Below, piece by piece: positions 34,801 to 45,778 of a stretch of 64,000 bases of DNA. The DNA is taken from positions 124,001 to 188,000 of the forward strand of contig QLIY01000213.1 of NCBI GenBank assembly GCA_003260075.1, read 5' to 3'. Origin of the DNA: Phallusia mammillata (taxonomy: Eukaryota > Chordata > Ascidiacea > Phlebobranchia > Ascidiidae). The notes below the pieces were generated by a model that saw nothing but the letters and a program-made list of their open reading frames with translations, did not search any database and was not told the DNA's origin. The translations under genes were made by a program, and so were the position numbers. Positions within the stretch are counted from its first letter, which is position 1, and the number at the start of each line of letters is the position of its first letter.

Positions 34801-37800
34801 CCGGCCCGACTTGCAACTCTGATGACGCCTTTGCTAGGCCTGGTGTACTATGATTTATAAATGAGTTTGCCGTGATCGCTGGTCTGCATGAACGCTTAAG
34901 GGCTGACCGCATTACGCGTGTATATATGCACCATAGCTGCTTGCAAGCATTTATTAGTTTGTGTACTTACTTTTATTTCCCTTTCTTCCCGTATTGGAGT
35001 TGCCTACAGCCGCCCTGTAGAAACAAACCAAGTTAAAAATGTCACCATCAACAATGTTCCAAGCTTACAAACCAGTTAACGAGGTGTTTCGTTCCAGTGT
35101 GGTAACGGTCGTAGCTCTTCGGTTTGCTTGTTGAAGTTCTGGAGAAAATAACATATAAATAATTTGTTGAAGTTACTGAAATGGATCACTCGCGACCTCT
35201 AGTGGTGTTAGCATCCTTGTGACGTCATTATTCAGAAGCTCTACGTCCACTATGACGCACAATACAGACCTTGTGACGTTACAGTCAGCGCTGGGTAAGG
35301 GGCTTAAGATGTTCGACCTTGAACACTCACAATACTTGGACGGACTTGTAACCGTGGGGTCATGGGTTCGAACCCCGTAACAGCAACAGTATCTTATTGT
35401 AACTTATAAGTTGTTGAGCTAACTTCATAAATCTAAATTTCAATAACAACTGATAGTTTTTCATTCCCCTGTTTAGTAGTGCTGGGCCCAGGCAGGCCTT
35501 ATAGCTTAAGGCAGTGGTTCCCAACCAGGGAGGAATTCCCCACTAGGGGGGAATTTTGTAACTTGTAGGGGGGAATTTGTGTCACAATATTAATCTCTTA
35601 CTGGTTGTCTGTGCTATGTGTTATTGCTGCATTTGCCGCAAACTAAATTTGTAGGGGGAAATTAGATTTGAATATCGACTAAAAGGGTACACAGGACAAA
35701 AAAGGTTGGGAACCACTGTTTTTAGGCAACAAGAATCATTTATTTGTACCTGAAACCGGGCGGGTACTGTTGCTGTGGGACTGCTCTGTACGCAACCCTG
35801 AAGGGCGTTTTCTTTTCACGGAGCCACCGGGAGAGGGCGCCATCACCCTGTATGTCGATCCTGAGTTTCGGGCCTGTAAAGCACAACAATAATCATCCAT
35901 TGTTACGCCATAGAACGCTTGTGACGACATACGTACCCATTGTGAAGTAATCGCCTGGCAAGTTTTTACGGCAAAATCTTCCTTGCGATTTCCCATTGTC
36001 GATGATCTGTGACGTAACAAAACTGACCGTTACAAATGAATATGAGAAAGGTTGTGAAAGGGTGCGTCTTTGTTATTTTTATTGTCAAACCTTTTGAATA
36101 AGTTACACATTAGAAATCTTGCATTTTATTAAAAAAACATGTTTGACACAAGACATGGACTTAAATAGTAGCTTTAATAAAAAACAAATACAGGGATGTA
36201 GAATAAAACGTATCCATTTTATTAAACAGACGTTTCGACAAAAACCTTTGTCATCATCAGTGAGAACATAATGTAGCCTACATTGTTTCCGCTTGTACAT
36301 TATATTTTCACTGATGAATATTTTAGCGCAATTTTGCTGCTACGATTTGCTTCACCGGCGAAATAAACTCAACCTATCGATTGTGGTGGATAACTATGTA
36401 AGTTTACCTCTAAAAATTTTGAGCATTCCCCATCTTTCGTGTTTCCCAACTCCAACTTCTGGATCGCGATTTGAATCTTGGTTCCAGCTCGATCAACTTC
36501 CAAACTAAACACAAAAAAATCAAGTTGTTGACAACATAAAAATATGACAAATCCCCATATTAAACAACTTTTCAACTTAAAATGTTGAGATCTAAACCAA
36601 AAAAAGCTTAAAAACCTTTTAGTTGTAATTATTAAATTCCATTCGTTACTGAATTTACATGCTTCTAATGTTTCTATACTATTTCATGCTTTATATATTT
36701 CTTCTATATAAGTCGATGAAAAACGCTGCATTAAGCGAATATTTAACAAACAACGTGGCGAAGTTCAAACCAAAAAATTGTTCTGTTTGAAAAATTAGTT
36801 TCAACCTTAAAATTCCATTTGTTACTGAGTTTCCCAGCGAAAACGAGCGTCTTAATGTTATTTTAGTCTTTATATTTCCAAATTATAATGTGGATATTTT
36901 CAGGCACCAGTTTTGCTTCTTCAAACTCACGTCTTACAACTTCACAAAAGTTTTGCGCGGTTGTGCTATTTTTAAACTGCTTGTATCTCTTCGGGGCTTA
37001 TGACAATATTTATCCGTCCGATCTATAAGTTGATCTACATGACAATTATCCCGACAAACCGGTTTACACACCAAAAACTTTTCATGTAGAAACCTTAATT
37101 GTTCAGACAATGTCGCAATGAAACATGACTCTTTAAATTAAAATAACTTATACACGAAAATAATAGTTTTCAATAAATGTTACAGCGTTTGGCAAAAGTA
37201 AAAACTGTTTAATTTTATTTTTAAGTTATGTTAAAAAAGGGTGAATCTAAAAAGTGGACTTACAATTAAAACCCAAAACAAAATGTCTCAAAGTTTTCTT
37301 ATTTAGAGGCGAGTAGGACAAAGCGATAGATTCTTAATATAACTCATGACGAATGTACCCAAAAACATGCCTATTACCTCAAGCCTCCAGGAAACCACGC
37401 TTACAAACTCTATACATAAGCTATTGCTGCCAGGCATATAAACTTTGTAGAGCTCTTCTGGCGTGCTTGCGTTCCATTCTTTTTTCCTTTGTTTACCGTG
37501 CACTGTACTACGCGCATTCAGTGTTATTTACCCTGATGAAGACGACCTGTATAGGACTTTGAAACGTCGGAATAAAAATACAATTGCCAGAGGAGCTCTA
37601 CAAACATCGCACAGAAACTTTTAACCCAATCCACTTTACGCAACAAAGTAAATAAACCCACTTACTTCCACGTGCATTGAAACTGGGTCGTCAGAATTTC
37701 ACCCAAACCGACAGCGTTTATCATCCTCCAATTGTTGGTCGCTTTTATCGAATGAATGCAGTGGGTCCCTGATGTAGAAATAAATTTGTGTGGTTAAAAT

Positions 37801-38236
37801 TTGCAAAAAAATGTCCTGTTTTCATTGAAAAAAAGTTTAGGCTATAGTTTGTAAAGTTAATGCATTTTACCATAGTACGCCAGGCCTATAGATACCGTAT
37901 CGCGTATTATGATTTCTATGTGAGTATACTGTGACCGCTGGCCAGGGCTGATCCCAGTATGTACATATCCATCTTAAATGCTTTTTGGTGCAAACGTTTT
38001 CCCTGACATGAATTTAAAATTTGTTGACCGAGGTAATGTGATTTCGGACATTAAATTTTAAGTTTTAAATGTCGTTGGATCAAACATAATCAACATATAT
38101 TTACAAATTTCTAAAAATGTCAGGTTTTTATTGAAAACAAGTTTAAAGCTTTTGAAGTAAATGTATTTTGTTGCAAACGTTCCATGATAACCGATAAAAA
38201 CGACTCGGCTTGTTAAAACTCTTCCACAAAAATATT

Positions 38237-38313
<77 letters not shown>

Positions 38314-38995
38314 TTTTCACCATTAAACTTATGAACAGATCCGTATATAGTGTTCCAAAGTTTACGTTGTTATATTGAAATAAAAGTGGACTAAATGTTT
38401 CGGCTTTTTCCCTTTTGTCCCGCTTTAAGCATTTGTCAACAAATTGGTTTTCATGTCAACTTTAAGTATCAAGCACTTAAGAAGCTTTTAAGCTGATGTT
38501 GCAATAAACGAAATACCGGTTTGTTTACATATAAATGATTTTAAATAGGAAAATCTTAATGAAATATGCGAAAAAAGTGACATATCAGAACTGGAATAAC
38601 AAGAAACGTTGGAAATGCTCATGTTTAAAAGCTATTTAGGTAGCAGCAAATGAAAATTATTTTTGATAGTAAAAAAAAACGAGATTATAACCAGTGGACT
38701 TATGCAAAAAGATGGACAAAACACCCATTTTTGTCTATGTAATTCAAAATTACATCAATAACTCGCGAAAATGAGGAAAATATAGGTTTTTGTGCAACAG
38801 TCATTTAAGTTCAAACTTTGTATTACATTAAAACTCTGCATAGGAGTGACATTTAAAATTGTCGACCACGGAAAATTTTGTGCGCCTTCGATTTTGCCTG
38901 GGGATATCCATGAGATTCGGTTAACCAGTGTAGGCTTGTAACCCTATAGCTCAGTTAAACTGCTTCGCATCAATTTACACTGAAATATTGGCTCC

Positions 38996-39054
<59 letters not shown>

Positions 39055-40741
39055 CTAACCACGGCTTTGTAATATTGCCCGATAATTTGTTGAGAAATAA
39101 TGTCCGTGGTTCTACTTCGCACCAATGTTACAGGAATTTAATGCCCGCTATTTAAGTTGTTGTTAATCTTGGATAAAATGTAACAACAGAAAAGGGATTT
39201 CGTTGCACCACGCTACAATTTTTGCGTTTAAAGATTTTGCCTTAACTAGGAAAAAAAACATAATAACGGCGTTTGGTGACAGGTTTGCCCTCAACCTTTA
39301 TACTTGTTAATCCATGCTTTGAGTCCCCCGTCGCACTGACCAAACCCAAAGCATAAAACAGAACGCCCAGAATGTTGATCGTTTGCAAAGTTGTTTGATT
39401 TTGTTAGTTACCAGAAACGGCACTACCCCCCCCCCATTTTGTGCGCCTTCGATTTTGCCTGGGGATATCCATGAGATTCGGTTGACCAGTGTAGGCTTGT
39501 AACCTTATAGCTCAGCTAAACTGCTTCGCATCAATTTACACTGAAATATTTGCTCCCTGCAAAACTGGGTCTAACCACGACTTTGTAACTTGGCCCGATA
39601 ATTTGTTGAGAAATAATGTCCGTGGTTCTACTTGGTCTCAATGTTACAGGAATTTAATGCCTCCTATTTAAGTCGTTGTTAATCTTGGATAAAATGTAAC
39701 AACAGAAAAGGGATTTCGTTGCACCACGCTACATTTTTTGCGTTTATAGTTTTTGCTTTAACTAGGAAAAAAACCATAATAACGGCGTTTGGTGACAGGT
39801 TTGCCCTCAACCTTTATACTTCTTAATCCAAGCTTTGAGTCCCCCTTCGCACTGACCAAACCCAAAGCATAAAACAGAACGCCCAGAATGTTGTTCGTTT
39901 GCAAAGTTGGTTGACTTTGTTAGTTACCAGAAACGGCACTGTTTTATCGAACTTGAAATTTGATTTAGTAGTAAATGATTTTGTGAATGAAACCTGTTTA
40001 AGGGATCCCACAAAAAACAAGTAATGAAATTTGGCATAAGGTGACCAATGTATAGTTGGTTGTGGTTTAACACACAAAAACGCAGCGATAGAACCCCTCC
40101 CCCCAAAAAACGGTAAATTTTTCGTTTTTTTTCCAGGCCTTAAGATTTTTGCGGTGGTTTAATAAAATTTTGACTGCCTTGGAATCACTAAACATCGAAT
40201 CAGAGGACAAGCAACGCTAAAATTTTAAGCACTTGCCGAAATGAAACAATCACAAACGCGTTTCACCACAACATCCTGTCTTGTAATCTTTCTTGTTACC
40301 ACAGCTGAAAATAGCAGCTTCACCGCTCAACTTGTCAAGTTTCCAACCAAATTACAGGTTTCTACGTCACAATTTAACTCTTCAACTGCCGATTCTGCGC
40401 GTTCCGATCACATGACCGCATCGCACCTTCTCTGTACGCCATAATAGCGCTTGTGACGTCACAAATACTTACATCCGGGCCGGGGAACCACCGCTTCACC
40501 CTTCGAGATCCGTTTGGGGGGTTGAATGCGCTTCGGAAGGTCAACTAGAGGTCAAATAAATACCGGTTTAAATGGTGTACTGAATATTTTCGAAATCCGA
40601 AAAATTTCCTTTTTAATTAAAACTGACACAACGAACAAATATCGTGTTACCTTTGCCACCTGCTCGCCTTTGACGTAACAAAGCACCCAGTGATGTCACA
40701 ACCATACACAAACACAAAGTTGTTTTTAAATAAAACTTCAT
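31844..40741 (-). CDS. CUB-domain type I membrane protein A with Lys/Arg-rich tail
   Basis: Proposed exons: 40651-40741 (signal peptide, MKFYLKTTLCLCMVV), 40473-40544, 37666-37768, 36408-36504, 35937-36006, 35750-35873, 35081-35138, 34971-35014, 33737-33848 (membrane helix), 33165-33240, 32321-32408 and 31844-32223. The CUB domain spans roughly residues 55-186: HCIHS, FQCTW, GECSKF, then RFCRKNLPGDY and LRIDIQGD, with the four expected cysteines. After the helix come Cys-Cys-Cys (possible palmitoylation) and a 125-residue last-exon tail of Lys, Arg, Asp, Glu and Ser, unlike the tails of B and C. Phases agree except between 35873 and 35138: exon 35750-35873 ends in phase 2, while the next exon gives an open frame only from phase 1. 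At the matching place gene B has CAGAG before the donor and A has CAG, so a 2-base loss or an alternative donor is likely. A hAT element (35512-35718) lies 31 bases from that exon. Function unknown. Confidence 0.72.
34285..34940. mobile_element. tRNA-like SINE repeat (split by the hAT at 34382)
   Basis: Contains a Pol III B-box-like GGTTCGAATCC (34319-34329) and the body cggctgaatcggtatgacgcc...gcctggtgtactatga. The same body recurs at 46225-46315, 54095-54153, 62588-62640, 37868-37950 and, inverted, 32868-32970. Confidence 0.6.
34382..34821. mobile_element. Non-autonomous hAT element inserted in a SINE-like repeat
   Basis: Ends CAGAGTTGCAAG and CTTGCAACTCTG, perfect 8-base target duplication ATGACGCC (34374-34381, 34822-34829). 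The interior is built of GGCCCGAACCCG-type repeats. The insertion splits the SINE-like unit, which reads through when the element is removed. N at 34757. Confidence 0.92.
35320..35392 (+). mobile_element. tRNA-like remnant with B box
   Basis: CGGACTTGTAACCG resembles an anticodon arm and GGGTTCGAACCCC a T arm. The D arm and acceptor stem do not pair convincingly. Probably a tRNA-derived repeat in gene A intron. Confidence 0.35.
35512..35718. mobile_element. hAT MITE, same family, in gene A intron
   Basis: CAGTGGTTCCCAACC...GGTTGGGAACCACTG, 207 bases, interior in opposite orientation to 26700-26988. It ends 31 bases from gene A exon 35750-35873. Target duplication imperfect. Confidence 0.75.
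36222..36268 (-). ncRNA. Hammerhead-like motif in gene A intron
   Basis: Minus strand: CTGATGA (36254-36260), one extra T, stem II GACAAA/TTTGTC, then GAA, ACGT and C17. The core bases are all present; stem I shows only two clear pairs. It is surrounded by low-complexity intron sequence. Confidence 0.5.
37441..37607 (+). mobile_element. Repeat unit with hammerhead-like core and inverted ends
   Basis: The unit is bounded by TTGTAGAGCTCTTCTGGC and its inverse GCCAGAGGAGCTCTACAA. Inside, CTGATGA (37533-37539) and GAAACGTC are intact but stem II is damaged (GGACTTT instead of GGACGTC). Relatives with the same ends occur at 4410-4480, 13083-13147, 34661-34720, 42485-42560, 42600-42720 and 58740-58870. 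The layout resembles the terminal repeats of Penelope-like elements. Confidence 0.5.
38238..38313. repeat. Poly-C run of 76 in gene A intron
   Basis: Uninterrupted C76 in the large intron between gene A exons 2 and 3. Confidence 0.95.
38875..39950. repeat. Direct duplicate of ~550 bases joined by C10
   Basis: 38875-39425 and 39436-~39950 are near-identical. The first copy contains C53 at 38999-39051 where the second reads gctccctgcaaaactggg, so the long run is present in one copy and absent from the other. Confidence 0.85.
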
Positions 40742-43700
40742 TGTGGAGCGACAAGCTTCGCCCCATGCCCTAAATCAAGAAACAAAAATCAAAAATTTTT
40801 ACGGAATAATTTTCATAACAAACCGAAAGTGAAAATGAAAATGGCTGATGCGCTTTTCTTTATGACGCCACACAATGGATTATGAAGTATAATCCCGGGG
40901 GCGTTGTCTTGTGCAAGTTGAAGTTCGCTGTGTAATTAATCTGGCCACGGTTGAACTTGGCCTTGCGTATAAGCGATGTTCAAACTGAAATTACTTTTAC
41001 ATTTATGTCGTTTCTCAGATGTATTATAAACAAAAATAATTTAATTTAATACAACAAACATGTACGACTTTAGCAAATGGCGTGAACCACCTTTACATAA
41101 AACTTATGAATCATCACACAACAAAACCTAACCAACAAGTTTCGTACAAATAATAATCGCAATGAGTTCGCCTTATTTATACGGCCACAAAGGCAGAAAC
41201 CGACTTTTAAATCAGCGACCACAAATAAACAATAATTCCAATAAACCGAACGGACTGGTTTTCGTATAAATAAGCAACAGGTGTGTTATATAGCCTATAC
41301 GGAAACCCGCTGGCAATAAAATCCAATGATATTCCCCCCCCCCAAACAATAATTCCAATAAACCGAACGGACTGGTTTTCGTATAAATAAGAAACAGGTG
41401 TGTTATATATACGGAAACCCGCTGGCAATAAAATCCAATGATATCAATTTCTTTGCTTTGTTGTGCTTTACATACATAGTTTTTGCCTCTGTCACAACTT
41501 TTTTGAAGATTTTTTTGTGGTAAACCACTCATAAAACGAACTAAAAATACTAATAAGCGAAACGTTTATCACCTCAAATACATTATTAACTGGTCTTGTC
41601 TAAACTGTTTTCACTGTAGCAAATTCAGCTGCAAAATTAAAACCAGTTAAAACTGCGACGGAATGGAATAAACAGTTCGAATAGTGTACTTGCGTGGCAG
41701 CATCGACGTCGTGGACGTTCTAGTGTCGCCGTCAGCTTTTTGCGGCTCGCTGCCTTCTCTACTCGGTTTGGGAGATCGTAACATGCCTTGGGCGACGTTG
41801 TGAACTTATCATTACAAGATCCACGAAAAAAGAAAGAAATATCGGTCTCATGTCTCTGGTATATTCAACTGACAACTAAATATTATGCTACGAATTAAAT
41901 ACCGGTTCAATTTGTGTTCACTACATGAAAAACAACTGTCCAATATTTGTTTTTGGTCTTTTATTCAATATATTCAGTGGTGGGAACTGGATATTATGCT
42001 ACGAATTAAATGCCGGTTCAATTTGTAAACAACTGTCCAATATTTGCTTTTGGCTTTTCTTCTGAAACATTTTAAAACGAAGCAGAATTTTACTTGCATA
42101 AGTTTTCATCGTAAATGTTGAAACAACCTTTGGTTCCTGTGTTTCAAACTAGACCTCCAAGAATAATATGAAAACAACAACTAGTTTTACTAAAATGCAA
42201 ATCAATCAAGTGTAATCTCATTCAAATGCAGATAAGTAAGTCGAAATGTTGTTCTGCCACCGCAATATGACGTCACAATGCACATCGCGACGCTTTCGTG
42301 GATGTTTCGAATTCTAATGTTGGTTTATCTTGTTATTGTTCGGTCACACCCGTAATTATCTCGACAAGTCTGTTTATTTTCTTCACGCAATAGAAATGTT
42401 TGTTTACACGACATTGCACGCTTGAAGCGGGTTCCTAAACTAGCTTGGTGCAGTTGTCCGTAACAGTGGTTTCTGTTGACCTTATCCAGCTCTTCTGGCA
42501 ATTGTATTTTTATTCCGACGTTTCGACGTCCTATACAGGTCGCCTTCATCAGGGTAAATAACACTGAATGCGACTAGTACAGTGCACGATAAAAGGACTT
42601 ATATCAGCTATTGCTGCCAGGCATAATATCAAGTTGATAGAGCTCTTCTTGCAAGTGTATTTTTATTCCGACGTCCTATACAAGTCGCCTTTATCAAGGT
42701 AAATAACACTGAATGTGACTAGTGCATTAAACGCAACGAAGACACAGTGCGATGTTTTAATAAGGTGGTTCCCATGTTACAAAGAAGGGAAAAGATAAAA
42801 AAATGTTTTTATTCCTTCAAAATATTTTTGCCACTCCAGCATTGCGCAGGCTTGCTTTAAAAGTTTTTACACAACTTACTGGTCCACTTCAGGAAGCTGG
42901 TTCGGTCAACCCGCTTGCTTCATGTTGCAAAATATCCTTTTAGGGTAGCTTTGCTGTTAAAACCTTTTAATGATAATTGTTTTGCTGTGTTCGCGGATTT
43001 GCAAAAAAAGTTATAACGAATTTTACCCAAAATATTTTTTTTTTCAATCATAAACTTCATACCCCCCCCCCCCCCCCGTCATCCTTAATTGCAATTTTCG
43101 GTCGTCTAGCAACCTGGTAAGTGCCAGTAAATTACCTATTATTGAAACACCCCCCCCCCCTTTACAATAAAACTGCTGGATGAGCAATACTTGGTTATAC
43201 ATTATGCCGGGCAGAAATAGCCTGTTTCATAAACTTCATAATGTTTGAACTGACTTATGTATCGCTTAAAATTTAAAGCTTTTTCACCGCGAAAATGTTG
43301 TCAACGCCAGCTAACAACATGTTGGTATTTTATCATCTCAACAACGACCCCGAAATTTTATCTCCCTGACCCTGAGTTTTACTTGTTACTGGTTGTCTCC
43401 AGCTGTTTTGTAGATGAGATCGAAAAAATTGTTCTCTTGGTGGCTGTGGCAAATGAGAAAAGTAATTAGAAAGTGTTTGTCATCCTTAATTGCAATTTTC
43501 GGTCGTCTAGCAACCTGGTAAGTGCCCGTAAATTTGCCTTGAAACATTTACTTGTTTCTTATGATGAAGGACAAAAACAATATTTAGGAAATAACAGTTT
43601 AGCGAAGTATTTTGCTATCGATGTCTTAAGATACCCCCCCCCCCCTTATGATGAAGGACAAAAACAATATTTAGGAAATAACAGTTTAGCGACAAGTATT

Positions 43701-45778
43701 TTGCTGTCGATGTCTTAAGATGCCGCTCGGGTTTCTTGTTGTTGCTGTTTTCTTTGTTTTAATGCTTTTGTTGGTTTAAATGTTGTCTTTTCAAGATATG
43801 CCATTATCCTTATAAAGGTGACTTATATGGGACGTCGAAACTTCGGTTGTTTATAATCTAAAACCCAGTGTAGAAAACCGTAGGCCAAACAGAATCAACC
43901 GTTGTACACAGTATGCGTATAATAAAACTGCTGGAAACTTGTTTATGATGTCTTAAGATGTTTCAAACTGAAAAACAAACCCAACCCAAACATAAAGTGC
44001 GCATACAAATTATTGTTTTGTCGTCTTTTCTTCGTTTCAGCCTTAATTTTGTCAACACGTGACACAAGACGTAACAATCGTCTAACAGGTGTGTTGGATG
44101 ACAGGTAGGTGCGTGTACGACAAGATGGTGATATACCGTAGCAATAACGCACCGGGAGACGATTGTTTTATGGCGGATTAACATTTGCAGGGTTTGTCAT
44201 ATGACACACGACCAAACGTCGACTCGAATATCTCAGCTTGTGATTTGTTTATGACCGAGTCAATACTTTTCCTAGAATTTGCAATCGTATTGATTTTGTT
44301 ACCTCAGACACAGCAGATGATTTGTTCGTTGGTCTACAACTTGACAATAATGTTGTGTGTGTTGCTTTTGGTTGCGAATTGAGATTTATGACGTAATAAC
44401 GGTTTATGTTCGTTCATATTGGGCTGATTATGTTAATGTTGATTGATGCTGTACTACCGGTAAATATCTTGATGCTGTTTAGTAGCTTGTGCAATACAAC
44501 GGCGAAAAATGAATTCTCTAAATTAAAAACCCTGTGTTAAAGAGTGTGTTAAAAGTGTACAGCGGCTGGTAAGCGGACAACGAAACTCATAATATTTGAA
44601 CGACAACTCGAAGCGATATTTAACTAAATAATTGCCTTTAATTTGTAGATTTTGCTTGGCGTTTACTCTGCATGGAGGGCACACGTTCATTTTTCCATCT
44701 GGCTAAGTGTTTTGCGGGTGCAATTTATTTGCTGATTTCTGAAACATTTGTTGACTGATTGTGGTTTGAAATCACTGCCTGATATTGAGGTTGTATCTTG
44801 AAACCACCACGAATATGTTTACAATAAAGAATGTTTTGTTCCAAAACATCTGAGGTTGTGGGTTCGATTCCCTTCCACTTTAGGTTTGAGAGCAAGATTA
44901 TTTTCGTCTTTAAAGTGACACCAGCTTACATATTGTGGTTTAATTCCAAAAAAGTTGGAATATAAGCACTTTTTCTTCAAGCAATAAAAATAGTTGTCAA
45001 TAATTAACGTCTCAAACATACAAAAATGCTAAACACTCCAAGAAAGTAATTAAGTTACAACCTGATTGTTTTCTGTTACTTTTAAACAACTTGGTTCTAG
45101 CAAAACGACTGTTTTCATAAAAGCATGATTTTTTGTCATCTTTGTTTTCATAATTTTTTGGTCAAACCGAACTCAACGACCTTGCTCTTGTCACTGTGAC
45201 GTCACATGACCTTTAACGAGTGACCTTTACGAAATTATCGTCCCACGCATGCGCAGTGGTCGGTTTGTTTAAATAGCACATCGGCAGACGCAGACAATTA
45301 AGTTCAATTGCCGGTTTAATTAAAATTAGCGGGCGCAGAATGCTATAGGTCGTGGTCGTGATTATCCTCGAACTATCACGATCATATGATTATCACGAAG
45401 TCCTCCCGAAAGTTATGACTCATGATTGAGATATTTGCAATCGCCTTTTTGTTGTTTTTGTTCAGTATAAAAGTTAAAAAAACAAAATACTTGCAAGAAA
45501 TGTTGGTAATATTTGTATTTTTTAAACAAAAATCAAACGATTACGAAAATACGCTGATTTGAAATTACTAATTATTTCGATCACCCCACAAACCATGTAC
45601 TTCTTTTCTTTCATTAAATTGAGTGATTCGTGTTCAGTGCTTTGTTAGTAAATAGGTGAAGTCTTGTGGAAATTTAATCAATTAAGACGAAAAAACACAG
45701 AAGGTTACGGCAACAAATGAAAACGCAAAATAATCAAGAAGCGAAAAAAGTTGTTTTTGTGCAAATCGATCCTAGCGC
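40742..45778. other. Intergenic region between genes A and B
   Basis: Contains C-run duplications (41334, 43062, 43150, 43634) and ribozyme-like repeats at 42509 and 42655. A GC-richer patch at 41690-41810 reads MLRSPKPSREGSEPQKADGD on the minus strand and could be a short first exon, but no partner exon was found. Confidence 0.5.
42509..42558 (-). ncRNA. Hammerhead-like motif, best copy of its family
   Basis: Minus strand: stem I TTTACC with GGAATAAA (two unpaired A), CTGATGA (42546-42552), one extra A, stem II GGCG-A-CCT/AGG-A-CGTC with GTAT loop, then GAA, ACGT and C17. The copy at 37533 has GACG in place of GGCG, which keeps or improves pairing with CGTC. A truncated copy follows at 42655-42715. 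Confidence 0.5.

Noticed and set aside
41207..41532. Repeated minus-strand frames with YLYENQSVRFIGII
   Set aside because: Both come from the same short segment duplicated around a C10 run; no coding support.
44850..44880. tRNA gene suggested by GTGGGTTCGATTCCC
   Set aside because: B-box-like only; no A box, anticodon arm or acceptor pairing nearby.
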